From NCBI GenBank assembly GCA_037367355.1, contig CM074697.1:1798001-1862000 (forward strand): a DNA stretch of 64,000 nucleotides, in the 5' to 3' direction. The translations under genes and the position numbers were made by a program. This DNA is from Neoscytalidium dimidiatum (Eukaryota > Ascomycota > Dothideomycetes > Botryosphaeriales > Botryosphaeriaceae). This document shows positions 1-12,451 of the stretch, one piece after another (the stretch's first letter is position 1; the number at the start of each line of letters is the position of its first letter). Under the pieces are notes generated by a model. The model was not told the DNA's origin. It was given only the letters and a program-made list of their open reading frames with translations, and did no database searches.

Positions 1-431
1 AAAGGGTATACTGGAGCTAGCTCGAAGCTATCTCTAGATCGGTTCCGCATACGGTCGCGTCTATTGGGGTATCGGAGCTAGGGGAAGCTCTGAAAGAAAA
101 GCTGAAATGAAGCAAACTTAGAAGGCCATATAGACCGTTTCTAAGTTGGTTGTTAAGCGCGCACCAGCGCATGCCAGCAAAGTGATTGTCCTGCCCGTAG
201 TACGTCAGTCTGGGAGCACTGGACCTGGCGACCGAGGCCCGTGAGACTACTCGACTTGAGAGCGTCCGGTGCAACGGCATGGAGATGGGCTCCAAAGATG
301 AAATAGTTCATCTACCTTCTCATTCGCTAAGACGCTCGAGGGAGGACATCGAACTTTGTTGATCCAGGTACCGGAATACTAACTCTTGTATGGATTTGTC
401 GACTTTATTAGCGAGCGTGTCGCAAGAGGAA
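1..431. other. Intergenic / 3' flank, no gene seen
   Basis: No recognisable coding region or RNA gene. It is the downstream flank of the minus-strand gene that ends at 432. The only long open frame (17-295, minus) has no recognisable motif. Confidence 0.5.
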
Positions 432-3400
432 TCAAGACTTTCCACAGACTAGGTCGGCCAGTCTTCTTAGTAGGTCCAGGAGGTCCTCGAAACACTTGAT
501 AGATGGTGTTTCCTCAGATGGGTCTTGAAAATCTTGTATTCCCGCGTCGCTACCTTGCTCAGACTTTTCCTGTTCGGAATCGTCGTCTGAGTCCTCTCGG
601 TCTTGGCGAGCAAAACCCGTGATGGCGGAGTTGTCCTGATTCTCCGGGAATAACAAGCTGGCCGGATTACCTTGACCCCATTCCGCGGCCTGACCGACTT
701 CGATACGCTTGTTAAGTGCGAGAAGCTGCTCCCACTTGTTATGAATGACGTTCAGTGTCCAGCGGGGTTCAAATAGAGTCTGAGGTTGGCTGCGAGCAAA
801 CGCAGTCTTATCGACCTTCCCGATTTCTGCTACCCACTCTCCGGCTATGGTATTGAAACGCCAAAGACGCTTCTGCCGAACAGTCTTGATAGGGACTTGG
901 AGAATTCTATCCTGCCTGCTTCGGTAAATCACGAAGTTGTGACTCTCGAGGTCTTCTGCAGCATTAATATCCAAGGCCAAAGTGTCTGGGAAAACAAAAC
1001 AGTCCCGCGATAGGTTCCGCTCATCCACAGCGATGTACTGGTCGAGACCAATCTGCCATGCGAGACCATTCTGAAGGTTAAGAATGTTGCTATCTAGTAG
1101 CTTGCGTGGTTCATCCCTGTTCTCACGCAACCGATACCACCGCTTCGACACCAAACCTGTCGTTCCGCTCTCATAGGATAGCTCGACATCGAGAATCAAA
1201 TCTCCTTGCCCCTCCGGAGTTGCTATCTCAAATGTGGCGGCGTATACTGGTCTGACGTCGCAGAGCTTGCGTATCCATGCGTCTTGAGGTGCCAGAATAT
1301 CGTTGCCTCGGAAGCATCTCGAAAGGGCATGGGTCTCCACGATCGGATCGCCAATCTCAGCTGACACTCTTGCATCCATATTGGCAGAGTTCTCCATCAT
1401 CTCAGCAAAAGTCGTATACGAGTATGTATTCTCATCAATATCCGCGTTGAGAGTCTTCTGAGCGACGAAGGTTCCCAAATGGATGTGCATGTGTAGAAGA
1501 CCACTGAAATGACGAGCATGCTTAGTACTCTCCGTGATAGCATAAAGAAGTTGCATAGCAGGGGATTCCGTAACGCTCATTAATCGTTGTTGAGCTCGGG
1601 AATCTGCCATGGGGTATTTGAAGCGGAATGTAACGCCTCCAACCTCCGACTCGAAAACATGTCCGCCTAGTGGGCGCGGAGGCTGGTATGGGATGCGGAT
1701 GATAGGAGGAAATTTGAGGCAATCCGATGTCTGCGATTGGGGGATGTCCAGGATGGCGAAAGGTTCCACCTCGAAGACCTTTGCGTCGTAGCTGCGCCGA
1801 ATTTGCTGCATACGTTTCAAGGCTTCCTCCACTTTACCTTCCTCTTTGCTTTGAATTTTGAACACAGCCGGGCCGGGACGCTTCTCGCGCGTAATCCAGC
1901 ATGAGCAGTCCATACGGATTGGGTCGAGCGCTTCATAGTTGGGGCCTAGAACTTTCTCTGGTTCCTTCGGCAGTGCCCAGGCAAAAGTAATAATGTATTC
2001 TGGGGCCTCATCTTCATCCGTGAGATTCTGGCGATACTTTTGCCGGTTAGCGTTCCTTTCGAGGCGTTTGATGAGCCTTTTCTCATCGCGCCTATTGTAA
2101 GCCCAAACTTTGGCCCACTTCTCATCCTTCTTGTCATACAGCTCACGAAACCACTCGAAGATTAGCTGCTTGGCATCCTCTGCCCCAGTCCGAGTTCCGT
2201 AAATGCAGAGCTTGGCTGCCTTGATGCCTTTGTGTTTGTGCCAGATTGGATCTATGTAAGTTCCGGTGGTGATCGATATCTCTTGGACACGGGGGAAGAC
2301 TGGCTTGGAGCTCATCTTGGACTCGGACAACCTGCATGATGGATCAATTAATGGAGTCTTTCAGTAATTCTCATAAATGGTAGAACTTACGCGGCACCAA
2401 AATTCAAATTTTTCGGCAAGGGGATAACAATTTCTGGCTTAGTATACTTTTTAGTCCTCCATGCAACCATCCCCGCCGTATCGTGCTGTGCAGCGAGCGA
2501 GGGTGAGTGCTTGTCCGGTTCAATCGCTTCAGTACTTGTACAGACCACAATCTGCTTCACAGGCGGACCGATGTGCGGACCTAGCGCTCTCATGATAGCG
2601 TCCTCGTTAACGGATTGCTTTTGGCCATTGATACTCTGGACAAACGGACCTGGTGCTGTAGAGATCTCGTCGTTGGACTGTTGCGTGTGTCCGTTGGCAC
2701 GTGCCATAGCGATGCTGGCAGTGGTATGGTAAACGTTGGACTGGGAATGGGGGCTACATGCACGATATGGCAGGGACGCGTGCTTTCCTCGAATCGCTTG
2801 AGAGCTGTGGTTAAGGTTGGGAGCAGCTTGAGAGCTTGGATGACCACCCCGGTCGCGAGGGCTTCCCCGACCACGGAAGTTTCCACGGCGGCACGGGTCC
2901 CCACGGCCATGAGGGTTACCGCGACTGCGAGGGCCTGCACGATCAAGATAAGCAGGCGCGCTATGTTGGAGCATGTCCGCCGGTTGCCTAGGCATGCAGG
3001 ACTGAACGTTGGGTGGTTCGTTTTCTGTATCTTTTGCAGTTGTCCTTGACTGCGCTTCGTACCACGCGGCGTCTTCTTCTCTATTCAGTACGGGCACATC
3101 CTCATCAAGCAGACTGTTCGAACTCTGACGACGTTCATGGCCAAGAAATTTGCCATGGCCGTTGCGAGAAGTCGGCGTGAAATTATCCTCGTCAAGCTCT
3201 AGAAGTAAATCCAAATTTGAACTTGATCGTCGGTATGTATCCGCTGGCGCACCGCTGATACTTGCATACTGGGCACGGTTCTCTCTATTAGAAGGGGCTG
3301 CAGTGACCATTGGAGGGAGCGCAAGAGAGTTGCGGTGCGAAATCGATGCTGCTGATGGAACAGAGTCCTCAGCCAAAAGAGCAGCGAATGCATTGGATGA

Positions 3401-3821
3401 GGCGTATCGAGATTGCACATGGTGCTCGTCTGGTTCATCAAGATCGATCAAGTATTCTTCTGCCCGGCTGCTTGGGCGCGTAGGGTCTGCGGACGCAAGA
3501 GCGGCGCGTGTGATACCAGCCCAAGGCGGATGCTTAGCAGCATGGGGGGGAGTCGGGGGATCAGGCTGGGTAGTGCTTCGATACTGCGGACGGAAATAAT
3601 TAGGACGACAGGGCCGGTGTTTGGGATTCGTCGACTGAGGTTGGTTCATCTCGAGCTGCACTGGCTGCAAGTCTAGAGGTTATCAACAGACAAGGGAAGA
3701 TTTCCAGCATTGGTGAGCGGAGTCCTACCAGCAGCGATATCTTTCTCGAAGCTGTAACTCAAAATGTCAGCGGCGATAATGTGGTGAGGGTGGGGACCTT
3801 TTCATTTACATACTCGTCCAT
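432..3821 (-). CDS. Uncharacterised large fungal protein with RGG-type region (DUF7905-like)
   Basis: Four exons: 3814-3821 (ATG plus five bases), 3729-3751, 2391-3672 and 432-2331, giving 1070 aa. The exons join as M-D-D-F-E-K-D-I-A-A-D-L-Q-P. The donor GTAAGT at 2390 and an acceptor just before 2331 connect the two large frames in phase. Residues about 1-440 are low complexity, with a LIDLDEPDE motif and an Arg/Gly cluster (RGNPHGRGDP, NFRGRGSPRDRGG) like RNA-binding RGG boxes. The C-terminal ~630 aa is a globular region that I associate with fungal proteins carrying a domain of unknown function (DUF7905, from memory). It ends in an acidic Ser/Asp/Glu stretch. A role in RNA binding is inference only. 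It is divergent to MRP20 across 1.2 kb. The tiny first exons are supported by frame closure but not by transcript data. Confidence 0.72.
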
Positions 3822-5010
3822 GACTCGGTGAGGCCATCCACTGTAGCTAAGGCGAGTTTAGGAAAGAGATACGATTGACGGCGCCACTTTGGATGGAGGG
3901 CCGGGGTCGCTGGCTCTATGCCCACAGATTTATGTTGGCAGTGTGGGCGTGGCAGCGAGGGTGCGATGGTGCGTAGACGAGCGAGCAAGAAATGAAAAGG
4001 CAGACTCGCGGAGGGAAGGCGCCACAGGGCAAAGCCCGATGAACGGAAGCGGAAGGCACGAGACGGATGGTGCAGTCAGTGTCCTAGCACGGAAGGACCA
4101 AAGAAGTTGCTCGGTTTGTCATGATACTAGTGCATGTGAAACCTAACCGCTGCAATCACTTAGTGTCCAATACCCGTATAGGAGACTACAAGAAGTTCAG
4201 CTTCCATCGGCAAACAATGATCGAATGCTCTGAAAGCTTTTAGGCCCGCGCCATTTAGTTCTGGGCTGCTCCAGTGTCTTAATATTGATAGGACTTCGAC
4301 GGTGCTTATTGCGCTTGTTCTGTGCCAAACGGTCATTCATCAGCAAGTTCTTCCAGGTTTCTAGGTGCCTTATGAATCTGAGAAAGCAGCTACTTATATA
4401 TACGAGAAAACAACAGGTTACAATCTGCCTGTTGACGAATGTTCTACGGCGGCATCTTATGTCTTTGTCCATCGGAAGCTAGCCATGATCTCAACGGTTC
4501 GCCATCCAAAGCCCAGTTACTGAAGGAGGCAACATATGTCTCCATCTTTCAGCAAAGTTAAGCTGCAAAAATTCACAGTGATCTCGTTTGTGAAAGCGCT
4601 GTCGCTTCATATAGATGTGAGATGTCGAGCTGACGAACACGCCCAGGAAGCCGAAGTGATTGTGTGGGTATAAAGGCACAAGCATATAGCATGCACGGCT
4701 GTGTGGTTGTTTGAGGCCGCATTGCTAGTCCAGGTTCCCTTCACCATCCACTGGGGTGACCTCGGAATTCAAAGACGCCCGGGTTTTCCTGGGGATGGGA
4801 ACGTTACGCAGGAGTGTTGTTGGGGAGAAGACGTGATGACCGACGTGCAGGCCAGCAAGAGCAGGGTCGCGCAGTCCTAGCGCCGCAGATCGATCCCTGA
4901 CTCGCGCGGAAGACGGAACGACGACAGCAACCCAAAACCTCACCGGCCTAACCACCACCGCCGCCGCCGTTGCAGCTCTCTTCACCAATTCACTCGCTCG
5001 CGTTGCCACG
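3822..5010. other. Divergent promoter region
   Basis: A 1.2-kb gap between two genes transcribed away from each other. I see no conserved coding motif and no RNA gene. It presumably holds both promoters and 5' UTRs. Confidence 0.5.
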
Positions 5011-5807
5011 ATGGGCGGCACCAGGATTGCGTCCTTCCCACTGGGCAAGAAGCCCATCTACCTGTACGCCGAGCCTCAACTTCCCAATCGCACACCTACG
5101 TCGCCCGCGCGTTCACCGCACCACCTCCGCCATCCACACCGATTTCCACGGATAAGCCCAATGCTAACCCTCCGACCTCCTACGTAGTCCCGATTTCACG
5201 CTGACACTCCTCCGCACGCCCTTCCTTCCGCCGACCTTCGCGAAGTTCCTCGTTCCGCTCCATCTCAACAAGCTCGACCTGCGTGACTACCTGTGGCACG
5301 CGTACGGCATCAAGAGCACCAACATCCGCTCCTTCGTCCAGCAGCAGAAGATGCGCCAGGATGACCCCTCCCGCAAGCGGCCCATGCCGCGCCGGTGGTA
5401 CCGCGGCCCGGCCATCAAGAAGATGACGGTCGAGATGGACCGGCCCTTCGTCTGGCCCGAGGATCCCGAGGATTGGACCCCGTACGTTTCTTCCACCTCG
5501 ACATCTTTTTCTTGGACTCTCTAGAGCCCTTGTACAAGTATTGGATTGGCTGTTGTGTTTGTGCACAAGTTCGGGGAATGGAAAAAGCTGAGAGCCGGAA
5601 TGATTGGTTTTGAGTGTATGACTGGGCTAACAAATTTCTCGCCGCAGGTACGGACGCGATTTGTACAAATCAGCTGAGAAATACGCCGAGAAGGAGCAGC
5701 AGAAAATGCTTCCCGATGCCGTCTATGAAGGACCGGAAGACCGAGAGACGCTGCGCGAGCAGGCCGAGCGGTTACGTCGCGGCGAGGAGAAGTGGAAACC
5801 GTCGTAA
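5011..5807 (+). CDS. MRP20: Mitochondrial large-subunit ribosomal protein uL23m
   Basis: Structural protein of the mitochondrial 54S ribosomal subunit, at the polypeptide exit site by analogy with uL23. Exons 5011-5063, 5188-5481 and 5648-5807 give 168 aa. The first intron begins GTACGC after I-Y-L and the second GTACGT after D-W-T-P. Family-typical motifs are visible: FTLTLLRTPFLPPTFAKF, LNKLDLRDYLWHAYG, VRSFVQQQ-like IRSFVQQQKM, and KKMTVEMDRPFVWPEDP. The C-terminus is a charged helix (SAEKYAEKEQQK, EQAERLRRGEEKW). The ATG at 5011 gives the usual short basic start (MGGTRIASFPLGKK). Length fits fungal homologues. It converges with the LCB kinase gene. Confidence 0.9.
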
Positions 5808-6393
5808 TTTGCTATTGACAAGATGAGAGTTGAGTGATAGAGAGGAAGTTCGAACCTTTAAGGCGGGGACTGTCGCCCAGAGGAAGGCATGCCAAGGATC
5901 GACACATCCGTGAGATGGAAAGACGCTCCGTGTGCCTGGCAGATATTTGAAGGGCCTTGTATTTTGGGATTGTACAGAAAACAAGCGAGACGGCATCGGT
6001 GGCGTATTTTGACATTTCATCAAACAGAAACCAAGTTACGGAAGATTCATTTAAATCCACCCAAGCTTAGTCTCAATTCACATGCAGCCATCGGTTCACA
6101 CTGGAATTGAATTCAAGAAAGTAATCTATTCCCAGATCCAGTCCTCCCGAGTAAGCTCCGATTAGACTAAGAATTACTGATGTTGGACGGGTAGGGTATC
6201 TATCTGTATTTTGTACAGATCGCGTACGGTTCTTTTACAATGAACGAGAAAGACGGAGGAAAATGCGGAAGAAAGCACGACTCCACCGACCGGCACCGAG
6301 GCAGAAAACGAAATCATCCAAGAGTGAGAGACCTTACCTCTTTCCAACGCTTGCCTTAAAAGGCGAAATACAGAAAATATCGAAAAGAATGCA
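5808..6393. other. Convergent intergenic region
   Basis: Shared 3' flank of MRP20 (+) and the LCB kinase (-). No coding motif or RNA gene seen. Confidence 0.5.
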
Positions 6394-8053
6394 CTACGGG
6401 GGTGGTCCACCCGCCTCATACAAATGCCCGGTCTTACTCAGTACGGTTCCTAAACCCTTATGCACCTCGGCCTGGAATGGCTCGAACGGGACCCTCTCGC
6501 CATCGATACTAATGTACCCGTCCTTCTGGTGCTTAGGAATAATGCGGTACCCCGTCACCTTCCTGTAGTTGACATGCGGCATGTCGAAGATAGTCCCCTT
6601 CTCGACAGCTAGCAACGTTTTGATGGATGTGGTGCGCGGAATATCACCATCAATGTTGATCATGTCAAGACAGCCATCACTGGGCAGCGCCGCCTGGAAA
6701 AAGTTCGCATCCGCGGACATGTACGCCATGTTACCGACGTAGAAGTTACCCATCTTATTGTACGGAGTCAGAGTCCAGCCTTCAGGAAGAGGGTCGTTGA
6801 CGGTGCCATAGCGTAACGGCGGTAGACCGGCGTCTTCGCCTACCATAATAGACTTCCTTTTCTTTGTGCCGTCTTGAGGTGGATTAGCAGCTTCGCGGGC
6901 GTACGCCTCTTTGATAGCGGCTTTGCCTTCGATTTCAACGCCCACGGCAACATCACAGGGGTAGATAGTCTGCCCAATGATGCGGATGAGGAAGCCGTAC
7001 GTGAAGCGCTGGCCGCCCATCCAGCGCAAGTTCTCCGTTGCAAGATCGCACTCGGCAACGATTCCGACGGCCTGGGAGAGAAAAGATAGAGTGCGACGGT
7101 CTCCCTGGGTGATTGATACTAAGTCCATCGGGGTCCGGAGGCCCTTGACGACGGCGAGAGCAGCCATGCTGCAGCTGTTGGTGCCGTTCAAGCTTAGACT
7201 CATGCCATTGCCGCTGCCGCACGGTAGTTGGACAACAGCAATCTGCTGGAGGGCTCTTGCGGCGTCCTTCCGCTTACCCAAGCCATTGAATACCTCGTGA
7301 GGCACGCCGTCACCGGAACAGCACGCAATAACATCCCAATCGTCGATTTCGATCTTCTCAGAAACAAGCTCGACTGCATGCCCGGAGAACCGCGTCTCCT
7401 CGACGTCGAGCACGCAACGTGCGGCTGCGAAGATCGGTTCAATGTCCTTGACATACATCTTTTGCGCTCCCCCTTTTCCGCCGAACGGGTTCACCAAGAC
7501 TTTGATGCGCTTCTGGCGCTGCGACGCGCCGTACGCGCGGTCAAGCAGCTTCTCGATCCATATCCGCGCTTTGCTTCGGTCATCCTTGTCAACGGTGTAA
7601 TTGATAAAGGCCGGGCGTACCACGGACGAGGAAACTTGGCGCGCATAGTGGATGGTAAGATCAAATTCGGCGAGTTCAGCCCAGAGCACGTTGAACAGAG
7701 GAATAGAACGGGTGGTTTTGGAGGCTGCGAATGTGCAAACGTCAGCGCCTGAAAGCAAGCTACAGTGCGGCGCGGATTCTCACTTACTACTCGGCAGGAG
7801 CCCGCAGCATTTCGTATCCATTTCTACGAATGATTCATCTGCGCGCTCTATTAACACTTCCGCCAACAGAGCGTGGAGCAAAGCGCTTGCGCTCACCAAG
7901 CACGACGAGCGTATCTTCCCCGAGAGATAGCGAGGCAAGCCTCCCCACTGCAAGAGTATCAGGCGCCTCGCTCGGACTGAGCAGCGCGGATGTAGGCCGG
8001 GCGGGTTCCCCGGCGTGCTCGTCAAATGGGTTGCCCTCCCCAGCGGTCGACAT
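6394..8053 (-). CDS. LCB4: Sphingoid long-chain base kinase (sphingosine kinase family)
   Basis: Phosphorylates sphingoid bases (phytosphingosine, dihydrosphingosine) to their 1-phosphates. Exons 7897-8053, 7788-7838 and 6394-7724 give 512 aa. The diacylglycerol-kinase-type catalytic domain shows the nucleotide loop VLVNPFGGKGGAQK, the SGDG motif in CCSGDGVPHEVFNGL, and the LPCGSGNGMSLSL segment. Fungal N-terminal features are LGEDTLVVLDE, CCGLLP and SKTTRSIPLFNVLWAEL. Intron 2 is taken as 63 nt, because the acceptor at 7725 has a CTGAC branch site and restores the conserved STSKTTRSIP. A nearer in-frame acceptor at 7749 would make a 39-nt intron and add eight residues. The C-terminus (YISIDGERVPFEPFQAEVHKGLG) is typical. 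Whether it corresponds to LCB4 or LCB5 cannot be told. Confidence 0.92.
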
Positions 8054-8889
8054 GGTGGTTATGATGGAGATAAACGAGTGTGGGTGATTCCGAGCAGTTC
8101 CGGCATGGTTGGGTGGAACTGGGTAGATTTATCGCAGGCGACAGCGGCGGGGAGGACGTGCTCGTAAGCCAGGACGCCGCTCGGGGCTGGCTCGCGTCAC
8201 TGGCCGTCACCGTGTTCACAACGGTGCACGAGCGCGCTGCTACGCGAGAGAAATTCAGCCGAGGCGGGCGGAAGACCGGGCTCCCGACGCGGGAAGGGTA
8301 GGGGCCCGAGGAGCCCTTGGCTCTGCAAGGGACTCGTCTCAAACAAAGCCTCACCATCGCCGGATCCGGCATTTTTGTCGCGAAGGCGCCGTCCACAGCG
8401 ACCATCTATTGGCAGCCCTTGAACTCTGCAAGCGGCTATACCAAAACTCGATACGGACCTTCCTGCTTCGGCACCTTTGACTCCATGCCGCAAATCACAC
8501 GCTCGGCACTGCACAGAAGTGCACGGCCTTTACGCATACTAATCATCAGCCCCGAATAGGGACCTCACGGCTAGAATTAAAAGTATACTTGTGCTAACCT
8601 ACCATGCGCTCTCTCCTATTTTCAGACCATACCTCAGCCCCAGTAGAGCTTTTGCTCAGTGCTCGCTACTACTCCATATGCAAGCCAAAACACAAACACC
8701 AGATCCCTCTACTGCCGAAGCAGCCATCTGGGAAGACCTCGAAAGCCGTGCATGTCATCAATCGCCCTCATGAACATCAATGGGCACCATTGCTGCTTAC
8801 AGACCGGCCGCTCGCGTACCCTGAATTTTTGGCGGTGCCACCAAAAAAGGAACTTTGGCCTCGTCCAACACCTCCTCTTCACCCGATCC
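8054..8889. other. Upstream region of the LCB kinase / 3' flank of SEC26
   Basis: No gene recognised. It contains the promoter of the minus-strand kinase and the 3' UTR of SEC26. The open frames here lack motifs. Confidence 0.5.
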
Positions 8890-11800
8890 TTATGATTCTC
8901 CAGCCTTGTTGATTCCCTTGAGAGAACCAAGCGCGAGCGCGAGGCCCTGCGAACGACTGCGAATCCTTACGAACCCAGTGACTGGGCCGTCCTCACCTTC
9001 TTTCTCGATGCTCAGGTTGGCCAGAGCGTCCTCGCCTGTGACAAGAGTTAGTTCTGAATCTAAACAGCAAACGGCTAGGAACACATACCGAATACGCTGC
9101 GAGCGTATAGATTGGCGCTTAGGAACTGGCAATCTCCCTTCATTGATGCCTCGGGTGTGAGGCAGCTCATGTTGGTAGCCGCCATCAGCTGCTTGAGGAA
9201 ATCGCGTAGAGTCTTGGCCTTAGAGTTAATGTTGACCTTGTTCTCCCATTCGAACTCCGTCCACATGGTCCTGAATTGAGTTTCCGAGCAGTGCGCCGGC
9301 TGGATGTAGTCCATGATATCAACGTGCACGTCGTTGAGGATGATGACGTTCGTGTCCGTGGAGCTTGCACCATCATAGACGACGTTGCCAAAGATCACGC
9401 CAGTGTCAGTGGATGACACCTTGATCGTGGCCTGCACGTTCAAAAAGTCGTGGGGCCCGAGGTTCTGTGTAGTGGGCCGTTCAACAACCTTCAGGTCACC
9501 AAGCGTAGCGAATTCGACCGAGAGATTCTGCAGAGTATCCGTCGTCTGGTTGACAAGGAGGACGTCGAGAACAATGTCAAACTGGTGGACCTTGACGTAA
9601 GCCTCGGCATAGACCTGATCGGAGAAACCTGTGAGCTGAACAACTCTGCTGAGTTTGGAAGATAGATCTTCAGTGGTGTGATCGCCTCCGGTGGCCTTCT
9701 CCAGGTCAAGCTCTATCTCATCGGCGCCATCTACATTGTTTTTCTTCGCGAGTTGCCTTATAGAAATGACGTCGTCGACTTGGACTGCTGTCTTCATCTT
9801 CTCCGACGCTTCCTTAGCAGCACGCTTCTTCTCCTCGTACTGGACCATGGTGCGGAATGCTTTCCTAGTATCATCCAAGAAGACAGTCTCGAGCTCCTTC
9901 TTCTGCTGGAATTCTGCTAGAGCACGAACACAGGACATGATCCTGTCGATCGAGTCCTCATCAATAGGAGTCTTGACGAACTGTGACTGACCGACGCGAA
10001 TGATCGAAATCATAATGAGCATGGCCTCGGCCTTGAGCGCATTGGTACGGGCGGTATCCTGGGAAATCTGGGAGTGGCGCATGACGAGCTTGGTGAGAGT
10101 TGAGGACAAGACAGTAGCCAAATAGTAATCTCCGTCCAGGATAAGCTGGCGGAGCGGGGGCTTCTGAGCTGCTTTTACGGCCTCCAATTTGGCCTTGACC
10201 GCAGCTTGGCTAGTCAGAGCACTTTCCGTGGCGTAAGTGCCATCTGCCAGAACTTTCCTAGATCCGGTGGGAGCAGATTTTGCGTGACCATTGATCTGGT
10301 CTTTAGGGTCGGGTTGGCCATCAGGAACCTCCTCGAGTAGTCTTTGTTCCGAAGCCAAAATCGGGATTTCCCCAAGACTGGCGCGGATCCGTTTCCAGGC
10401 CTCACGAATATCGTTAGGCTCCAACGAATACTCTCCGACAATCCACAAAGCTCCACGGTAGACCTTGCCAGCGCGGACTTCGTTCAGCGTCGATACTAGG
10501 CGTCCGACAATAGAAGGCCGGAGATTGGGGAACTTTTCCACGACTTCTTTCACAAAAGATATAACATCCACCGCGGAGGCATTGTTGAAGTCTGCAATGA
10601 ATTCCATGAGAGAATCGACGACACTTGCAGCGACCTCCGAGAATTTAATCGCACATTGGTGTATCGAGTGGATGAGTAGTGAGCGATATTCAGCGTTCTG
10701 CAAGATGGACATATCAGTATTCGAAGCTCATATTGGTCCAGGTCCGCGCGTACCTTCTCGTATTGCTCATCAACAGTCTTCGACAATTCCTTCTTAAGCA
10801 GCATAACAACCTCCTCCACATTCTTACTCGAAACCATTTCCATGGCAAGCTCTAGCGCTTTCTTGCGCACATCAATGTCGGTGCTGGAAAGAACACGGAG
10901 GATTTCCATGACCAGGTCATCCAGAATGCCCTCATTCTTCTGCCTCAATTGATCCACCTTCTCAAGCACAATGAGCTTCACATTGTTGTCAGGCTCCTTG
11001 ATACTAAGCTCGATAAACTTGGAAGCAGCTGCCTTGACTGCGACGGGGTTATTAGTGAGCGCAGTCAACGAAGATGCGGCCTCGTAAACGACGGTTGATG
11101 TATTTGCCTCTAGAAGGTCGAAAATCAGGCGAAGATAGCGGGCCTACAAGAACATTAGCTCGGATCCTTTGACTAGATTCCTGAACTTATTGTTCATTTT
11201 GGTATCAGTCTGACCTTATTTTGCGGGTTGGTGACAGCATCTTTGCGGATAAACTCGAGCTCTGCCAGCTGTAGAAGCTCATCTGCATTCGGAATCCCAT
11301 CGAATACACCACTCAGATATTCCAGAGCTTTGTCGTGGCTAATAGAAGCCAGCGCGGCGAAAGCATTGCGCTTGCAAGTGTGATCGCTCTCCTCCTCCAA
11401 GAAGTTCAGGAGAAGCTCCGGCGCATCGGGAATGAGAGCTTCCAGATGCTGGTATATCGAGGCGATGGCGAAGACAGCGTTCTTGCGGACGTAAGCGTGG
11501 CGGTGTTCAAGACATTGTCTGGCCGGTTGGAGTAGAGGCTCGACAAGCTCGGCATCGCGGAGCTTGCAAACGAATCGTAGGGTATTTCCCCGAATGTACT
11601 CGTTGGGATGTTGCAGATCGAAGCGCATACCGTTACTGTCACACATCAGGAACAGATCAGAGCATCTGGCACCAGCTGGATACGTACCAGACCAAGATCC
11701 ACTCCTGCTTGAGCTTGCCATTGGCGTCATGCTTAGGGCAGATTTCGTAGTAGAGGTACAGGAGCTTCTTGAGCGGCTTGCTCTTGGATGGCATGACGAA

Positions 11801-11992
11801 TCGAATGATGTGCATAAGGAGGCCAGGCATAGGGTCGCCGTTCAGCATGATGGTCAGAATCTTCTTCATCGTCTCAATCTTGGTCTCATCTGTGCCCTTC
11901 TCGAGCTGTGTCTTGAGCTCCTGTAGGGTGGGCTGGTCGGCAGCATTGTCCAGGTGGACAAGGCTGTACGCGTTATCTAGGAAGGTCGCCAT
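8890..11992 (-). CDS. SEC26: Coatomer subunit beta (beta-COP)
   Basis: Subunit of the COPI coat that drives Golgi-to-ER and intra-Golgi vesicle traffic. Five exons (11688-11992, 11215-11635, 10754-11143, 9089-10697, 8890-9035) give 956 aa, the normal size. The N-terminal adaptin-type HEAT region includes [37 protein letters not shown] and [12 protein letters not shown]. The middle has [11 protein letters not shown] and the linker with [15 protein letters not shown]. The C-terminal appendage ends in [30 protein letters not shown], as in other beta-COPs. All introns are 52-71 nt with GT/AG ends. The start is the only ATG giving the conserved N-terminus ([12 protein letters not shown]). It is divergent to MAGO with a 460-bp shared promoter. 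Confidence 0.96.
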
Positions 11993-12451
11993 GGTGCCGG
12001 GCAGATTGAGGTTCGGTCAGGACACGGGGATGGGTGTGGTGCGGTGAAAGACAAGCAGCAGCGTCGGACTCCCGCGGCGGCCGTCAGCCGTTCGGTGCGC
12101 AATTGATGCTGCCCAGTGCGGGGGTTAGGGCAGGGTGACGGAGACGGAGCGCGGAGAGAGAAGCGGAAATCGATCAGATGGACAGAACAGACAGTGGCCG
12201 GGGGAGGCGGCGGAAAGAATGTCGTGGTCGTTGGCGCCTGACGTGGGTAGTTGGACCCCTTGGCTCGTCCTTGAGGATCACCTCCAGGTGTTCACTACGA
12301 AACGCGCGAGCGAATTTGGCCGATTCGCCTGCTCTCACCGCCCGGCCGCCGCGCCGCGACAACCCTACCCAGCCGCGTCGCCTCTCTGCAACACCACCGC
12401 TAGCATCGCACCTCTCACCTGTGCGCGTGTTCATCTTCTCTCGCTGCAACT
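11993..12451. other. Shared divergent promoter SEC26 / MAGO
   Basis: 459 bp between two start codons on opposite strands. No coding content seen. Pyrimidine-rich stretches precede the MAGO start. Confidence 0.5.
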
